Of a stretch of 64,000 nt of DNA, positions 7,775 through 15,135 are shown one piece after another. The stretch is from Gemmatirosa kalamazoonensis (GTDB taxonomy: Bacteria; Gemmatimonadota; Gemmatimonadetes; Gemmatimonadales; Gemmatimonadaceae). The stretch covers positions 1 through 64,000 of the forward strand of contig NZ_CP007128.1 in assembly GCF_000522985.1 (NCBI RefSeq), read 5' to 3'. Within the stretch, counting starts at the first letter, position 1, and every line of letters begins with the position of its first letter. Under the pieces are notes generated by a model. That model saw nothing but the letters and a program-made list of their open reading frames with translations. It was not told the DNA's origin and searched no databases. The position numbers and the translations under genes are program-made.

Positions 7775-8848
7775 ATGCCTCGACAATCGTCTCCCGCGTC
7801 GCGTACACCGCCGGCGCGCCGCACACGCGTCACTGAGTACGAGATCGCCGACCGTCGACGACTCGCGACCATCCTGCGCGAGTCCATCGTGGAGCGCGGG
7901 CTTCGCACGCTCGAGGAGGCGGCGCAGCTCGCCGGCACCACGAAGGCGACGCTGAGTTTTCTGCTCAACGAGAAGCCGGGCGCGCTGCGCGAGACGACGC
8001 TCCGCGGCCTGTTGGAGCTCGTGCCCGAGGCGCGGCACAGTGAGCTGCGCGACACACTCCTGTCCCCGTTCGAGCGCGGCCTGGAGGCCGTCCACGGTGC
8101 GTGGATGGCGCGCGAGCTGTTGCCCCGGGGCGTCGCCGCCTACGACGAGACCCCGCCGGTCCTGGCCGTGTGGCAGCCCGACGGCGTTCATCTCGTCGCC
8201 GGACGAGGGTTCGAGCTCCTCGAGGCGGCGGCCCGCCTGTGGCCTGTCCCGTTTGCTATCGCCGACGAAGACGGCACCGTTGCGCCGCGGTGGTTCAGCT
8301 GGTGGATGGCGGATTACGCGCACCTGATGCTCCGGCTCGGTCGTATCCCGCGCGTCGTGGACGCCACGCGGCGCTTCGAGCGTGCCCTGATCGCACGACA
8401 GCACATCCCAGCGAGCGCACGCGGTCAGTTCGTGCGCGCACTCGAGGGCGGCGAGGACGTCGACGCGAGCGGCGCCGACGAGACGAAGTTGGATCGGCTG
8501 CGCTCGGGACACTCGTCGAGCGGATGGCGGGCGCATCACGCGTGGATCCGCGTGCTCGAGCCGCTGCTCGACGGCCGCTGCAGCGGCGGGATCGAACGGC
8601 TGTGGGAGGAGCTAAGCGACGAAGAGCTGTACGTGTTCATCACGGCCGGCTTTCGACGCGAGTTGATCCTTTTGAACCGTGCGCCGGACATGCAGCGTGC
8701 GAGACAGGTCGGCGCGGCCACGCCCGCGGACCTGCGGACTCACGTCCCGTTGTGGGACGCGACCACCTTCCGGCTCGAGGAGGCCCAGCGAGCTGTGAGC
8801 GCAGCGTCACGGCAGCGAGGAGGCGCGCGCAACCGACGGTCCCGTTAG
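7775..8848 (+). CDS. HTH repressor-like regulator of the element, 357 aa
   Basis: Residues 25-80 look like a lambda-repressor-type HTH: RRRLATILRESIVERGLRT, then LEEAAQLAGTTKATLSFLLN as helices 2-3. The remaining 270 residues are a helical domain of unknown type with conserved-looking aromatic patches (WFSWWMADYAHLMLRLGR). It is transcribed alone on the plus strand, divergent from the excisionase and helicase genes across a palindromic operator. I infer the element's master regulator. No protease (LexA-like S24) motif is seen, so control by cleavage is unlikely. Confidence 0.6.
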   Translation: MPRQSSPASRTPPARRTRVTEYEIADRRRLATILRESIVERGLRTLEEAAQLAGTTKATLSFLLNEKPGALRETTLRGLLELVPEARHSELRDTLLSPFERGLEAVHGAWMARELLPRGVAAYDETPPVLAVWQPDGVHLVAGRGFELLEAAARLWPVPFAIADEDGTVAPRWFSWWMADYAHLMLRLGRIPRVVDATRRFERALIARQHIPASARGQFVRALEGGEDVDASGADETKLDRLRSGHSSSGWRAHHAWIRVLEPLLDGRCSGGIERLWEELSDEELYVFITAGFRRELILLNRAPDMQRARQVGAATPADLRTHVPLWDATTFRLEEAQRAVSAASRQRGGARNRRSR

Positions 8849-8854
8849 TCGCGA

Positions 8855-9154
8855 TCATCGGCCGACTAACGAGAGCGCGTGCGCCGCGGCCCTCCGTCGC
8901 GCGCGGCACGACGCATCCGCGCAGCCGCGCACGACGCCGAGCGCGGGGCGCCGCGGCGGGTCGAGCGTGTCGAGCACCGTCCGCAGCGCGTCGATCGCCG
9001 GCCACACGTCGGCGCACGGCGCGACGTAGCACTCGGCGACCAGCTCCCCATCATGGCCCATCGCGACGACGCGCACGCGGCCGCCCACGCGGAGGCGCGC
9101 GACGTACACCCCGCGCGCCTCGCACTCCATCGGGTCGGTCTCGTGTCTCAGCAT
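8855..9154 (-). CDS. Small hypothetical protein, 99 aa
   Basis: Read from ATG 9154. Residues 12-60 (GVYVARLRVGGRVRVVAMG and following) suggest a small beta-rich domain. They resemble the equivalent part of the upstream gene (GVYLAPYLRDGRPVLLAIDD), so these neighbours may be diverged duplicates. Last gene of the packed run 8855-10364; it converges on the repressor-like gene with a 6-bp gap. No function is assignable. Confidence 0.5.
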   Translation of the reverse strand: MLRHETDPMECEARGVYVARLRVGGRVRVVAMGHDGELVAECYVAPCADVWPAIDALRTVLDTLDPPRRPALGVVRGCADASCRARRRAAAHALSLVGR

Positions 9155-9429
9155 ACGACGAGCTCCACGCGCCGCGGCGCGCGCGACGGGGCGATGCGCT
9201 CGAGCTGCGCCTCGAGCGCGCCGATCGCACGCACGAGGGGCCAGTCGGCCGGCACGGTGCGCGCGGCGCGCAGCTCGCCGGCGTCGTCGATCGCGAGCAG
9301 CACCGGGCGGCCGTCGCGCAGGTAGGGCGCGAGGTACACGCCGCGCTCGAGCAGCTCCCCGCCGCGCTCGCGCCCCGCGGCCGCGGCGAGCGTCGGCGCA
9401 CCGCGGCTCACAGTGAGGGCGGGCGTCAT
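9148..9429 (-). CDS. Small hypothetical protein, 93 aa
   Basis: The ATG at 9429 overlaps the stop of the preceding gene (9426-9428), which selects it. Layout: a short N-terminal MTPALTVSRGAPT, then ERGVYLAPYLRDGRPVLLAI and a helical end with LVRAIGALEAQLERIAPS. The first lines parallel those of the next two upstream genes (MTRALTLSRDG and MRALLRLTTSAP), pointing to a small duplicated family. The stop overlaps the start of the next gene. Confidence 0.5.
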   Translation of the reverse strand: MTPALTVSRGAPTLAAAAGRERGGELLERGVYLAPYLRDGRPVLLAIDDAGELRAARTVPADWPLVRAIGALEAQLERIAPSRAPRRVELVVC

Positions 9430-9806
9430 CGGTCCGTCTCCTGGACGGACAGCGCGAGCACTCGGAGCACGCGCGCCGCCTCCGTCGGGGAAGTCTCCAG
9501 CGCGTTCAGCGCCCCGCCAGCGACGAGCGAGCGCAGGGCCGCGTAGTCTTCGGGGAGCTCGCGCTGCAGCACCACGGGCCGTCCGGCACCGGGCCGCACC
9601 AAGATCAGATCGCCGGGCGCTGCCGCGAACGGCCCGCAGATGGCGCACTCCGCGCGCAGAACGATCGGGCCTAACGACGCGAACGGCGCGAACGACGTGG
9701 GCGGCACCGACGGCGCCGTCGGTGCCGTCGGTGCGCGGCGCGCGCGCGGCGCATGACCGAACCGAGCCGACGCGCCGTCGCGGCTGAGGGTGAGGGCGCG
9801 CGTCAT
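9426..9806 (-). CDS. Small hypothetical protein, 126 aa
   Basis: Residues 62-100 contain GDLILVRPGAGRPVVLQREL, a short beta segment shared in outline with the upstream 68-residue gene (GDRILVSPRGRVSLL), and both end in VQETDR. A Cys pair (CAIC) lies near residue 55. It overlaps both neighbours by 4 bp. The middle has a low-complexity APTAPTAPS stretch. It is probably a diverged tandem copy of the adjacent genes; function unknown. Confidence 0.5.
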   Translation of the reverse strand: MTRALTLSRDGASARFGHAPRARRAPTAPTAPSVPPTSFAPFASLGPIVLRAECAICGPFAAAPGDLILVRPGAGRPVVLQRELPEDYAALRSLVAGGALNALETSPTEAARVLRVLALSVQETDR

Positions 9807-10009
9807 CGGTCAGTCTCCTGGACGGCGAGCGCCAGCTGCTCGACGGTGATGGTGCGCAGGAGGGAGACGCGGCCGCGCGGCGAGACCAGGATCCGGTCGC
9901 CCCGTTGGAGGCCGGCCGCGGGCAGGTCCTTCGCGACGACGTAGGTGCCCTGGCTGAGGCGCGCCGGCGATGCCGGCGCGCTCGTGGTGAGTCGGAGGAG
10001 GGCGCGCAT
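9803..10009 (-). CDS. Small hypothetical protein, 68 aa
   Basis: The ATG at 10009 (MRALLRLTTSAP) lies 1 bp after the stop of the upstream gene and has a purine-rich leader. It carries a compact beta motif (GTYVVAKDLPAAGLQRGDRI and following) resembling a small OB- or AbrB-like strand pattern, but too short to assign. The C-terminal VQETDR and the DNA around the stop are nearly identical to those of the 126-residue gene. Confidence 0.45.
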   Translation of the reverse strand: MRALLRLTTSAPASPARLSQGTYVVAKDLPAAGLQRGDRILVSPRGRVSLLRTITVEQLALAVQETDR

Positions 10010-10010
10010 G

Positions 10011-10364
10011 TTACGCGGCCTCCAGCTCGAGGGCGTCGACGCCATGCTCGTCGCCGTCGTTGCCGTACGCGAGCGCGTGGAACTGGTCCTGACAGCGGCC
10101 GACGTGCATCGGCTCGAGTCCGACCATCGTGAACGGCGCGGCCCCGATCGGCGCCCCGCACCAGACGCAGTCGCGCGGGTGGGACGCCAGGTACGCCGCG
10201 ACGCGGGCGGCGTGCGCCACGCGGCGCTCGGCCTCGAGGCGGCGCGCCCGGGCGGCGTCGTCGGCCGACGCGTAGTAGATCGGGCCGATGTGGTAGGGGC
10301 CGAACTCGGCGAGCAGCTCGCGCTCGACGTCGGCGATGGTGGGGACGGCTGGCGGCGTGTGCAT
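10011..10364 (-). CDS. Hypothetical protein with possible zinc-binding Cys/His cluster, 117 aa
   Basis: The ATG at 10364 (MHTPPAVPTIADVEREL) has a strong GGAGG site a few bases upstream, preferred over an upstream ATG without one. The sequence CVWCGAPIG, then HVGRCQDQFH, could hold one zinc ion (CxxC...HxxxC). The first half is helical with LLAEFGPYHIGPIYYAS. It heads the leftward run of small genes and faces the XRE gene across the large dyad at 10504-10551, from which its transcript probably starts. Confidence 0.5.
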   Translation of the reverse strand: MHTPPAVPTIADVERELLAEFGPYHIGPIYYASADDAARARRLEAERRVAHAARVAAYLASHPRDCVWCGAPIGAAPFTMVGLEPMHVGRCQDQFHALAYGNDGDEHGVDALELEAA

Positions 10365-10503
10365 GCGGGCGCACCTCCGGTTGACCGGGGCAGCCCCGCG
10401 TTGCAATCTTTGCATCGCGAGCCCTCCCCGGAGGGTGAGCAGGCGCGGCGTGTCGGGTCACTTTCCTAGGGCGATCCCGGCCGCCGCGTTACTTGTGAGC
10501 CTC

Positions 10504-10551
10504 AATATACGGTAATTCGGATTGCGCGCAAGATACGAATTGGCGTATATT
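10504..10551 (+). promoter_or_regulatory. 48-bp dyad operator with divergent promoters
   Basis: The arm AATATACGGTAATTCG (10504-10519) and the arm CGAATTGGCGTATATT (10536-10551) are inverted copies with 14 of 16 positions matching. TTGCGCGCAA lies at the centre. Each arm carries a TATATT-like -10 sequence, one per direction. The rightward TATATT (10546-10551) lies 7 bp before the GTG start of the XRE gene, so that transcript would be leaderless or nearly so. The XRE protein probably binds here and represses itself and the leftward genes. Confidence 0.6.
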
Positions 10552-10558
10552 CTCGCCC

Positions 10559-10789
10559 GTGCTTACGGTGATTCGATTCCGCCTCAGGGAAGTTCGTGAG
10601 CAGCGCGAGCTTACGCAGCTCGAGCTCGCGGAGCGCGTCGGTGTCCGTCAGGCAACGATTAGCGACCTGGAGACCGGCCGCGCGAAGACGCTGCGGCTGA
10701 CCCTCCTGGATGCGCTGTGCAACGCGCTGCAGGCAGAGCCGGCGGAGCTGATCGAGTACGACCCTCCGAAGCGCCGGAAGAGCGCGTGA
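10559..10789 (+). CDS. XRE-family HTH regulator, 76 aa
   Basis: A single Cro/CI-type HTH: REVREQRELTQLELAERVGV, then RQATISDLETGRAKTLRL. It ends in a basic tail (PPKRRKSA). Length and form are those of small antitoxin-like or phage repressors. GTG 10559 is chosen because the promoter-like TATATT is only 7 bp upstream. First gene of a four-gene plus-strand unit (10559-12521) and probably autoregulated through the adjacent dyad. Confidence 0.8.
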   Translation: MLTVIRFRLREVREQRELTQLELAERVGVRQATISDLETGRAKTLRLTLLDALCNALQAEPAELIEYDPPKRRKSA

Positions 10790-10807
10790 CCCTCAACCGC
10801 TGAGGCC

Positions 10808-11077
10808 ATGAAGCGCTACGCGCTCGAGATCTACGAGCCTGGCACGACACAGGACGTGCTCGTGTACTTCGAGTCCGACACGCCTTTCCAGGCGATTTCC
10901 CGCGGAGATCTGCTCGGCGCCGGTGCCTGGGGTGGCTCAGGGTACAACCTCGGCGACATGCTCCGCGTGGTGGGGATCGAGCACATCGTGATCGAGAGCT
11001 CGCCAGCGCCCATGCACAAGGTCTGCGTGTTCACCGAGAACGTCGACGACGGCCGCGCCGCGCGACGCGGACAGTGA
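10808..11077 (+). CDS. Small hypothetical protein, 89 aa
   Basis: Begins at ATG 10808, 18 bp after the XRE gene. The sequence has mixed alpha/beta character (RYALEIYEPGTTQDVLVYFE, then DTPFQAISRGDLLGAG and LRVVGIEHIVIES). The pattern of two strands around a helix suggests a small single-domain binding protein. No family recognised. Its stop overlaps the GTG of the next gene (GTGA), implying coupled translation. Confidence 0.55.
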   Translation: MKRYALEIYEPGTTQDVLVYFESDTPFQAISRGDLLGAGAWGGSGYNLGDMLRVVGIEHIVIESSPAPMHKVCVFTENVDDGRAARRGQ

Positions 11078-11382
11078 GCGAGTACGCAGGGAGCGAAGCT
11101 CGCGTGAGCGACGCCGCGGACGGGCGGCGCGATCGTTGGAGCGCGCGCGTCATGGCGGTCGCCGCGGCACGGCTCGAGCTGCTCGGCGCCGATCGCGACG
11201 CGCTGCGCGCCACGCCATGTGACGCGCTCGCGGCGGAGGCTGAGCGACTCGCCGCACTCGTGATCCTCGAGCATGGGCGCGACGCCGCACACGCGCTGCA
11301 GCTGCTCGACGTGTTGCGCGAGCTCGTGCACCGCCTCGCGACAGAACCGGCGCAGGCGGCACCCCTGCGCAGGAGCGCATGA
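11074..11382 (+). CDS. Small helical hypothetical protein, 102 aa
   Basis: GTG 11074 overlaps the preceding stop by 4 bp, and its own stop overlaps the next ATG by 4 bp (ATGA), so this gene is clamped between two coupled partners. It is almost fully helical, Ala/Arg/Leu-rich, with ARLELLGADRDALRATPCDA and a long C-terminal helix. No motif. Probably a partner or immunity-like subunit of the large downstream protein, judged by coupling alone. Confidence 0.5.
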   Translation: MSEYAGSEARVSDAADGRRDRWSARVMAVAAARLELLGADRDALRATPCDALAAEAERLAALVILEHGRDAAHALQLLDVLRELVHRLATEPAQAAPLRRSA

Positions 11383-12521
11383 CGGCACCGCGCGCCGTCC
11401 CGTCTATCGGCTCCGCTGACGACGTGCTCCGCTACATGGCGCGCGCGCTCGAGGCGCGCGGTGAGCCGCTCGGTCTGAACGCGCGCGTGGACTTCGAGCC
11501 GCTATTCGCCGCGTTCCGTGCTGGCGATCTCCCGCACTTCATGGTGCATTTCGACAACGCGGAGCGAGCCCACGGGTGGATTCAGCACATCCCTGGCTCG
11601 GGTTTGCAGGTCCAGTTCACGCCGCGCGGATTCGAGCGCGTCGGCCATCTCGTCATGCCGGCGCGCGACGTTGAGATCGCGGCCCGCGTCGCCGCTGATC
11701 GGTTCGCTGAGGCGCTGGCGGCGCTGCCGGCTGAGCTAAAGGCGCTGCAGGCGAGCGAGACGCGTGTAGGCATGTTGCATAGCGGCCGACACACGCTTGG
11801 TGCCACGAGACTGGTCGAGGAGGCTGCCGAGCGTGGGTTTCGGGCCGCCCTGGAGGCGTGGCTGCAGGTGCTGCGGCGGCGATCGATCGAGCCATCCGCC
11901 GAACTCGTGGCGACGATCGTCGCGTCGATCGGCGACGCGTTCGATGCGTCGGAACCGACACTCCGCCATCCCTTCGTCTCACTGGAACGTCTCGGACGGT
12001 TGCTGCGCGCCCCCGACGCGATCCTCGCCGACGCGAAGGCGAAAGGCCTCGCGTTCATTCAGTCGGAACTCTCGCTCGAGGCGATCGCGCCCGGTGCGCC
12101 GGCTGAGAGTCACCGGGCGCCAAACGCGTCGCTGAGCGCCGGAGACCACAACATCAGCCTCGTGATTCACGGTGACGTCGGCGTCGTGCAAGCCGGCGCC
12201 GGCGCACAGGCGTCCGTGACTATGCAGCCGGACGCGCTCGATGCGCTGCGCGACTCGCTCGAGCAACTGCGCGGCCTACTCGAGGCGCAGGAGTCGGACG
12301 CGGGATCCGAAGGCTCTACGTCGATGGTGGGCCCGATCAAGGAGACCGTCGACGCCGCGATCGTGGAGTCACGCAAGCCGACACCCAATCCGATCACGAT
12401 GCGCGGCCTCCTTGTCGGCATCGCGACGGCCGTGCAGACCATCGGGGCGGCGCCGCAAGCGTACGAGCTCGCTCGCCTGGCCGCTCGGCACTTCGGCGTT
12501 GAACTGCCGCAGCTGCACTGA
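11379..12521 (+). CDS. Unknown 380-aa cargo protein with a central strand motif
   Basis: An N-terminal mixed domain (residues 1-105) is followed by a helical region (105-250), then a short beta segment (255-285, NISLVIHGDVGVVQAGAG) and C-terminal helices. The HGDVGVVQAGAGA type of segment, followed by a helical tail with KPTPNPITMRGLL, reminds me of connector and tail segments in bacterial abortive-infection or conflict proteins such as AbiTii-containing ones. That is memory-based and weak. It is the last and largest gene of a coupled four-gene unit with its own regulator and terminator inside a phage element, so accessory cargo is the best reading. Confidence 0.5.
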   Translation: MTAPRAVPSIGSADDVLRYMARALEARGEPLGLNARVDFEPLFAAFRAGDLPHFMVHFDNAERAHGWIQHIPGSGLQVQFTPRGFERVGHLVMPARDVEIAARVAADRFAEALAALPAELKALQASETRVGMLHSGRHTLGATRLVEEAAERGFRAALEAWLQVLRRRSIEPSAELVATIVASIGDAFDASEPTLRHPFVSLERLGRLLRAPDAILADAKAKGLAFIQSELSLEAIAPGAPAESHRAPNASLSAGDHNISLVIHGDVGVVQAGAGAQASVTMQPDALDALRDSLEQLRGLLEAQESDAGSEGSTSMVGPIKETVDAAIVESRKPTPNPITMRGLLVGIATAVQTIGAAPQAYELARLAARHFGVELPQLH

Positions 12522-12556
12522 GCGCGTGACTCCGGCCGAGTCGGTCGCCTAACGCA

Positions 12557-12587
12557 GCACGGCCCCGGGGCTGCACCGGGGCCGTGC
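12557..12587. terminator. Perfect hairpin terminator, bidirectional
   Basis: GCACGGCCCCGG (12557-12568) pairs perfectly with CCGGGGCCGTGC (12576-12587) around a 7-base loop. It sits between the convergent ends of the 380-residue gene (12521) and the integrase-associated gene (12607). There is no strong T-run on either side, so it is an intrinsic terminator of the GC-rich type or a transcript stabiliser. Confidence 0.75.
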
Positions 12588-12606
12588 TCGTCTCCGACAG
12601 CGGCCG

Positions 12607-12912
12607 TTAGGCGCGGCTATCCGCGGCCCCGTCGTCGCTCATGCCGAGGTAGCGGCGCGCGGCACGACGATACAGCTCGCCATAGCTCGAGCCGCGGATC
12701 ACCTGCTTCGTGCCGCGGTGGTCGGTGAACTCGGCCGCGAACGCTCGCCCGTCCCGGCGCGTCTTGAAGTCGCGATACACGTTCCACAGCGCCGCGCCAG
12801 CGGCGTTCAGCTCCGGGGCGTGCACCTCGGGAGGGTCCGTCGCGATGCGCTGCAGCTCGTGGCGCACGTGGTCCGGTAGATCGGCTACGTCGGGTACGTT
12901 GGGCGTCGGCAT
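12607..12912 (-). CDS. Hypothetical protein cotranscribed with integrase, 101 aa
   Basis: Starts at ATG 12912, 30 bp after the integrase stop. It carries an alpha/beta pattern: helical N-terminus (LPDHVRHELQRIATDP), then NVYRDFKTRRDGRAFAAEFT, DHRGTKQVIRG and SYGELYRRAARRYLG. No family recognised. Position after an integrase suggests a directionality or accessory factor, unproven. The stop codon lies in a GTTAGGC heptamer. Confidence 0.55.
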   Translation of the reverse strand: MPTPNVPDVADLPDHVRHELQRIATDPPEVHAPELNAAGAALWNVYRDFKTRRDGRAFAAEFTDHRGTKQVIRGSSYGELYRRAARRYLGMSDDGAADSRA

Positions 12913-12942
12913 TCCTCGATTGGGAGCGGGTGTGGTCTCGCG

Positions 12943-14352
12943 TTAGGCCTCGCGCCGCGTGATCGGCAGCACCTTCGCCGGCGTCAGGTCCGCGTCGAGC
13001 AGCGCTGCGATCTCGCGCGCGACGTCGTCGGCCGCCTTCCGCACCAGCACGTCTGGGACCGCGCCGTAGCGGCTGGTCATCGTGCTGCCGACGGTGTGGC
13101 CGATCAGCACCGCGATCACGTGGTCGCCGTACCCGAGGCCTCGCGCGACGGTCGTGAAGCCGTGGCGCAGGCCGTGGAGCGTCAGCGCGCCGTCCTTCGC
13201 CATGCCGAGGCCCGCCGCGTGGCGCACGATCGCCCACTCGGTCCCGGGGCGGCTGCGCGGCCTGGCGGGCCTGGCGGGCGTGACGGGCCGCGCGCCGGGG
13301 AACACGTACGGCGAGCCCGCGTCGGCCTCGAGGCCGCGCAGCACCGCGATCGCCGCCGCGCCTAACGGGCGCACGCTCTTTCCCGACTTCGTCTCCTGGA
13401 GCGTGGCCACGCCGCGCGCGAGGTCGACGTCGGCCCAGCGCAGCGCGCGCGCCTCGCTCTCGCGCCAGCCTGAGAGCGCGAGGAAGCGGAACAGCGCGAC
13501 GAGCCGCGGATCCCACGGCGTCGGGCGGACCGGGCGCACCTTCAGCCCCGCGGCCTCGCGCGCCGCGCGCTTCGCCACCGCCGGCCGCTGGCTCGGCGCG
13601 CGCAGCTCCGGCGGCAGGCGCAGCCCGTCCGCGGCCGCGCGCCGCAGCGCGGTGCCGATCGCGGCGTACTGCGCGTCGGGCACGCCGCGCGCGCGCGAGC
13701 GCTCCGGGTACCGCTCGATGTGCGCCGCGGGGTTCGTGTGCGCCGGCCGGAGCTCCTCGCGCTCGGCGTACGCGAACATCGCATGCAGCACCGTCAGCAC
13801 GCGGTTCGCCATGTACGGCCGGTCGCCGAGCTCGTGGTGCAGCTGCGCGACGTCGCGGCGCGTGACGTCCTGCAGCTTCCGCGCGCCGAGCTTGGGCGCG
13901 ATGAGCCGCTCGACGATGTCGGTGAACTGCGCGATCGTGCGCGCACGCTTCCCCTTCCGCGCGCGGTCCTCGAGGTAGCGTGTCGCGAGGTCGCGCACCG
14001 TCGGCGCGAGCCGCTCGGCGCGCGCCTCCACCTTCGCCGCCTTCGCGCGCGTGGCGGGATCGCGCACGGCCGGATCGCGCCGCGCCGCCACCGCGGCGGC
14101 GTACGCGTCGCGCGCGGCCGCGCGCGCCTGGTCAACCGTCATCGGCCCGAACTCGCCGAGCGTGAGGCGCCGCGTGCGGCCGCCGACGTCGTCGTACTGG
14201 AAGACGAACGTCTTCCGCCCGCTCGGCCGCACGCGGAGGCCGAAGCCCTTCACGGCGCCGTCGCCGCCGTCCCACAGGAACACGTCGCGCGACGGCTGCG
14301 GGGCCGTCGCGTCGATGGTGCGCTTCGTCAGCGGGCGCGCGAGCGTCGGCAT
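12943..14352 (-). CDS. Tyrosine recombinase/integrase of the element, 469 aa
   Basis: P4-type layout. An N-terminal arm-binding DUF4102 domain (residues 1-95, LTKRTIDATAPQPSR, GLRVRPSGRKTFVFQY, LTLGEFGPMTVDQARAAA) is followed by a SAM-like core-binding domain (about 110-230) and the catalytic domain. Catalytic residues seen: Arg in SGWRESEARALRW, His and Arg in LHGLRHGFTT, His in GHTVGST, and the nucleophile Tyr in TSRYGAV. The roughly 60 residues between the core and catalytic domains (RPAVAKRAAREAAGLKVRPV) are Pro/Arg-rich and longer than usual. It lies at the right end of the element facing inward, next to greA, with candidate arm sites in its leader. Confidence 0.92.
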   Translation of the reverse strand: MPTLARPLTKRTIDATAPQPSRDVFLWDGGDGAVKGFGLRVRPSGRKTFVFQYDDVGGRTRRLTLGEFGPMTVDQARAAARDAYAAAVAARRDPAVRDPATRAKAAKVEARAERLAPTVRDLATRYLEDRARKGKRARTIAQFTDIVERLIAPKLGARKLQDVTRRDVAQLHHELGDRPYMANRVLTVLHAMFAYAEREELRPAHTNPAAHIERYPERSRARGVPDAQYAAIGTALRRAAADGLRLPPELRAPSQRPAVAKRAAREAAGLKVRPVRPTPWDPRLVALFRFLALSGWRESEARALRWADVDLARGVATLQETKSGKSVRPLGAAAIAVLRGLEADAGSPYVFPGARPVTPARPARPRSRPGTEWAIVRHAAGLGMAKDGALTLHGLRHGFTTVARGLGYGDHVIAVLIGHTVGSTMTSRYGAVPDVLVRKAADDVAREIAALLDADLTPAKVLPITRREA

Positions 14353-14354
14353 GG

Positions 14355-14390
14355 TGGGCAGGTCGAGCGTGGGAAGGTCATGGGAAGGTC
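14355..14390 (+). repeat. Three TGGGMAGGTC repeats, candidate integrase arm sites
   Basis: TGGGCAGGTC (14355), TGGGAAGGTC (14370) and TGGGAAGGTC (14381) lie in direct order just upstream of the integrase start. Short direct repeats beside an integrase gene at an element end are typical arm-type binding sites flanking att. The rest of 14391-14494, up to the greA stop, holds no gene. It is the likeliest place for the right attachment core, which cannot be defined without the left end. Confidence 0.45.
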
Positions 14391-14494
14391 CAGAACCCGA
14401 CTACGCCCAATCTCGGCCGACGCCAACCGCGCTGCAAGTCGTTGCGCCCCAACGATCCCCGACACCGACCCCAACAGGCCCGGCGTGCCTAACG

Positions 14495-14962
14495 CTATTG
14501 CTGATGGATCGTCTTCAGCTCCACGACCTTCAGCCGCCGCGTGACCGTGGGCAGCTTCAGCACCACCAGGTCCCCCACGCCCTTGCCGACGAGCGCGCGC
14601 CCGATCGGGGAGCCCATGCTGACGTGTCCCTCCTGGAACTCGACGGCATCGCCGAACACGAGGCTGTAGGTCTCGCGCGCGCTCGTCCGCTCGTCCTCGA
14701 CGACGACGACCGAGCCGAGGCCCACCTTGTCTTCCGGGATCTGCGACGGGTCGATCGACGAGAGCTTGCTGAGCCGCTGCGTCAGGTGACCGAGTCGCGC
14801 CTGCACGAACTGCTGGCGCTCGAGCGCGGCCTTGTACTCGCTGTTCTCGCGCAGGTCGCCGTGCTCGACGGCTTTCCGGATCTCCTGCGGGAGCGTGACG
14901 TTCAGCTCGTGCCGGAGCCGGTCGACTTCCTCGCTCAGCGTTCGCTTCAGTTCCTCGATCAT
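14495..14962 (-). CDS. greA: Transcription elongation factor GreA, 155 aa
   Basis: GreA rescues backtracked RNA polymerase by stimulating RNA cleavage. The N-terminal coiled coil (MIEELKRTLSEEVDRLRHEL, then EIRKAVEHGDLRENSEYKAA) carries the conserved acidic tip GDLRENSEY. The C-terminal FKBP-like domain has SPIGRALVGKGVGD. The length matches the family (about 158). ATG 14962 is chosen over an upstream in-frame start because the family begins there. It is the first chromosomal gene beyond the integrase; its 3' end faces the element and may be near the integration point. Confidence 0.93.
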   Translation of the reverse strand: MIEELKRTLSEEVDRLRHELNVTLPQEIRKAVEHGDLRENSEYKAALERQQFVQARLGHLTQRLSKLSSIDPSQIPEDKVGLGSVVVVEDERTSARETYSLVFGDAVEFQEGHVSMGSPIGRALVGKGVGDLVVLKLPTVTRRLKVVELKTIHQQ

Positions 14963-15036
14963 CGTCCTGAGGCCTGGGACAACAAAAGGGAGCGCCCGAC
15001 CCATCCGAGGCCGGGCGCCTTCCCGACTTCAATCTA

Positions 15037-15134
15037 AGGGCAAGAGGGCAAGAGGGCAGGAGGGCAGGAGCTATCGTCTCTCTTGCCCTCCTGCCCTCTT
15101 GCCCTCCTGCCCTCTTGCCCTCCTGCCCTCGCCC
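15037..15134. repeat. Hairpin of tandem 8-mers (AGGGCARG)
   Basis: The left arm (15037-15070) is four 8-bp units AGGGCAAG/AGGGCAGG. After an 11-bp spacer (CTATCGTCTCT), the right arm (15082-15134) is six or more inverted units CTTGCCCT/CCTGCCCT. The whole can fold into a stem of over 30 bp. It lies between the stop of the LOG gene and the greA promoter region. It shares its loop start GAGCTATC with the element at 29783. Confidence 0.85.
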
Positions 15135-15135
15135 G

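Noticed and set aside
5203-14453. Near-identical 17-bp sequences GTCGTTGCGGCCCAACG (5203) and GTCGTTGCGCCCCAACG (14437), considered as attachment cores
   Set aside because: One copy is internal to the element, both are partly palindromic, and a 17-bp match with one mismatch is too short to support att sites without the left end.
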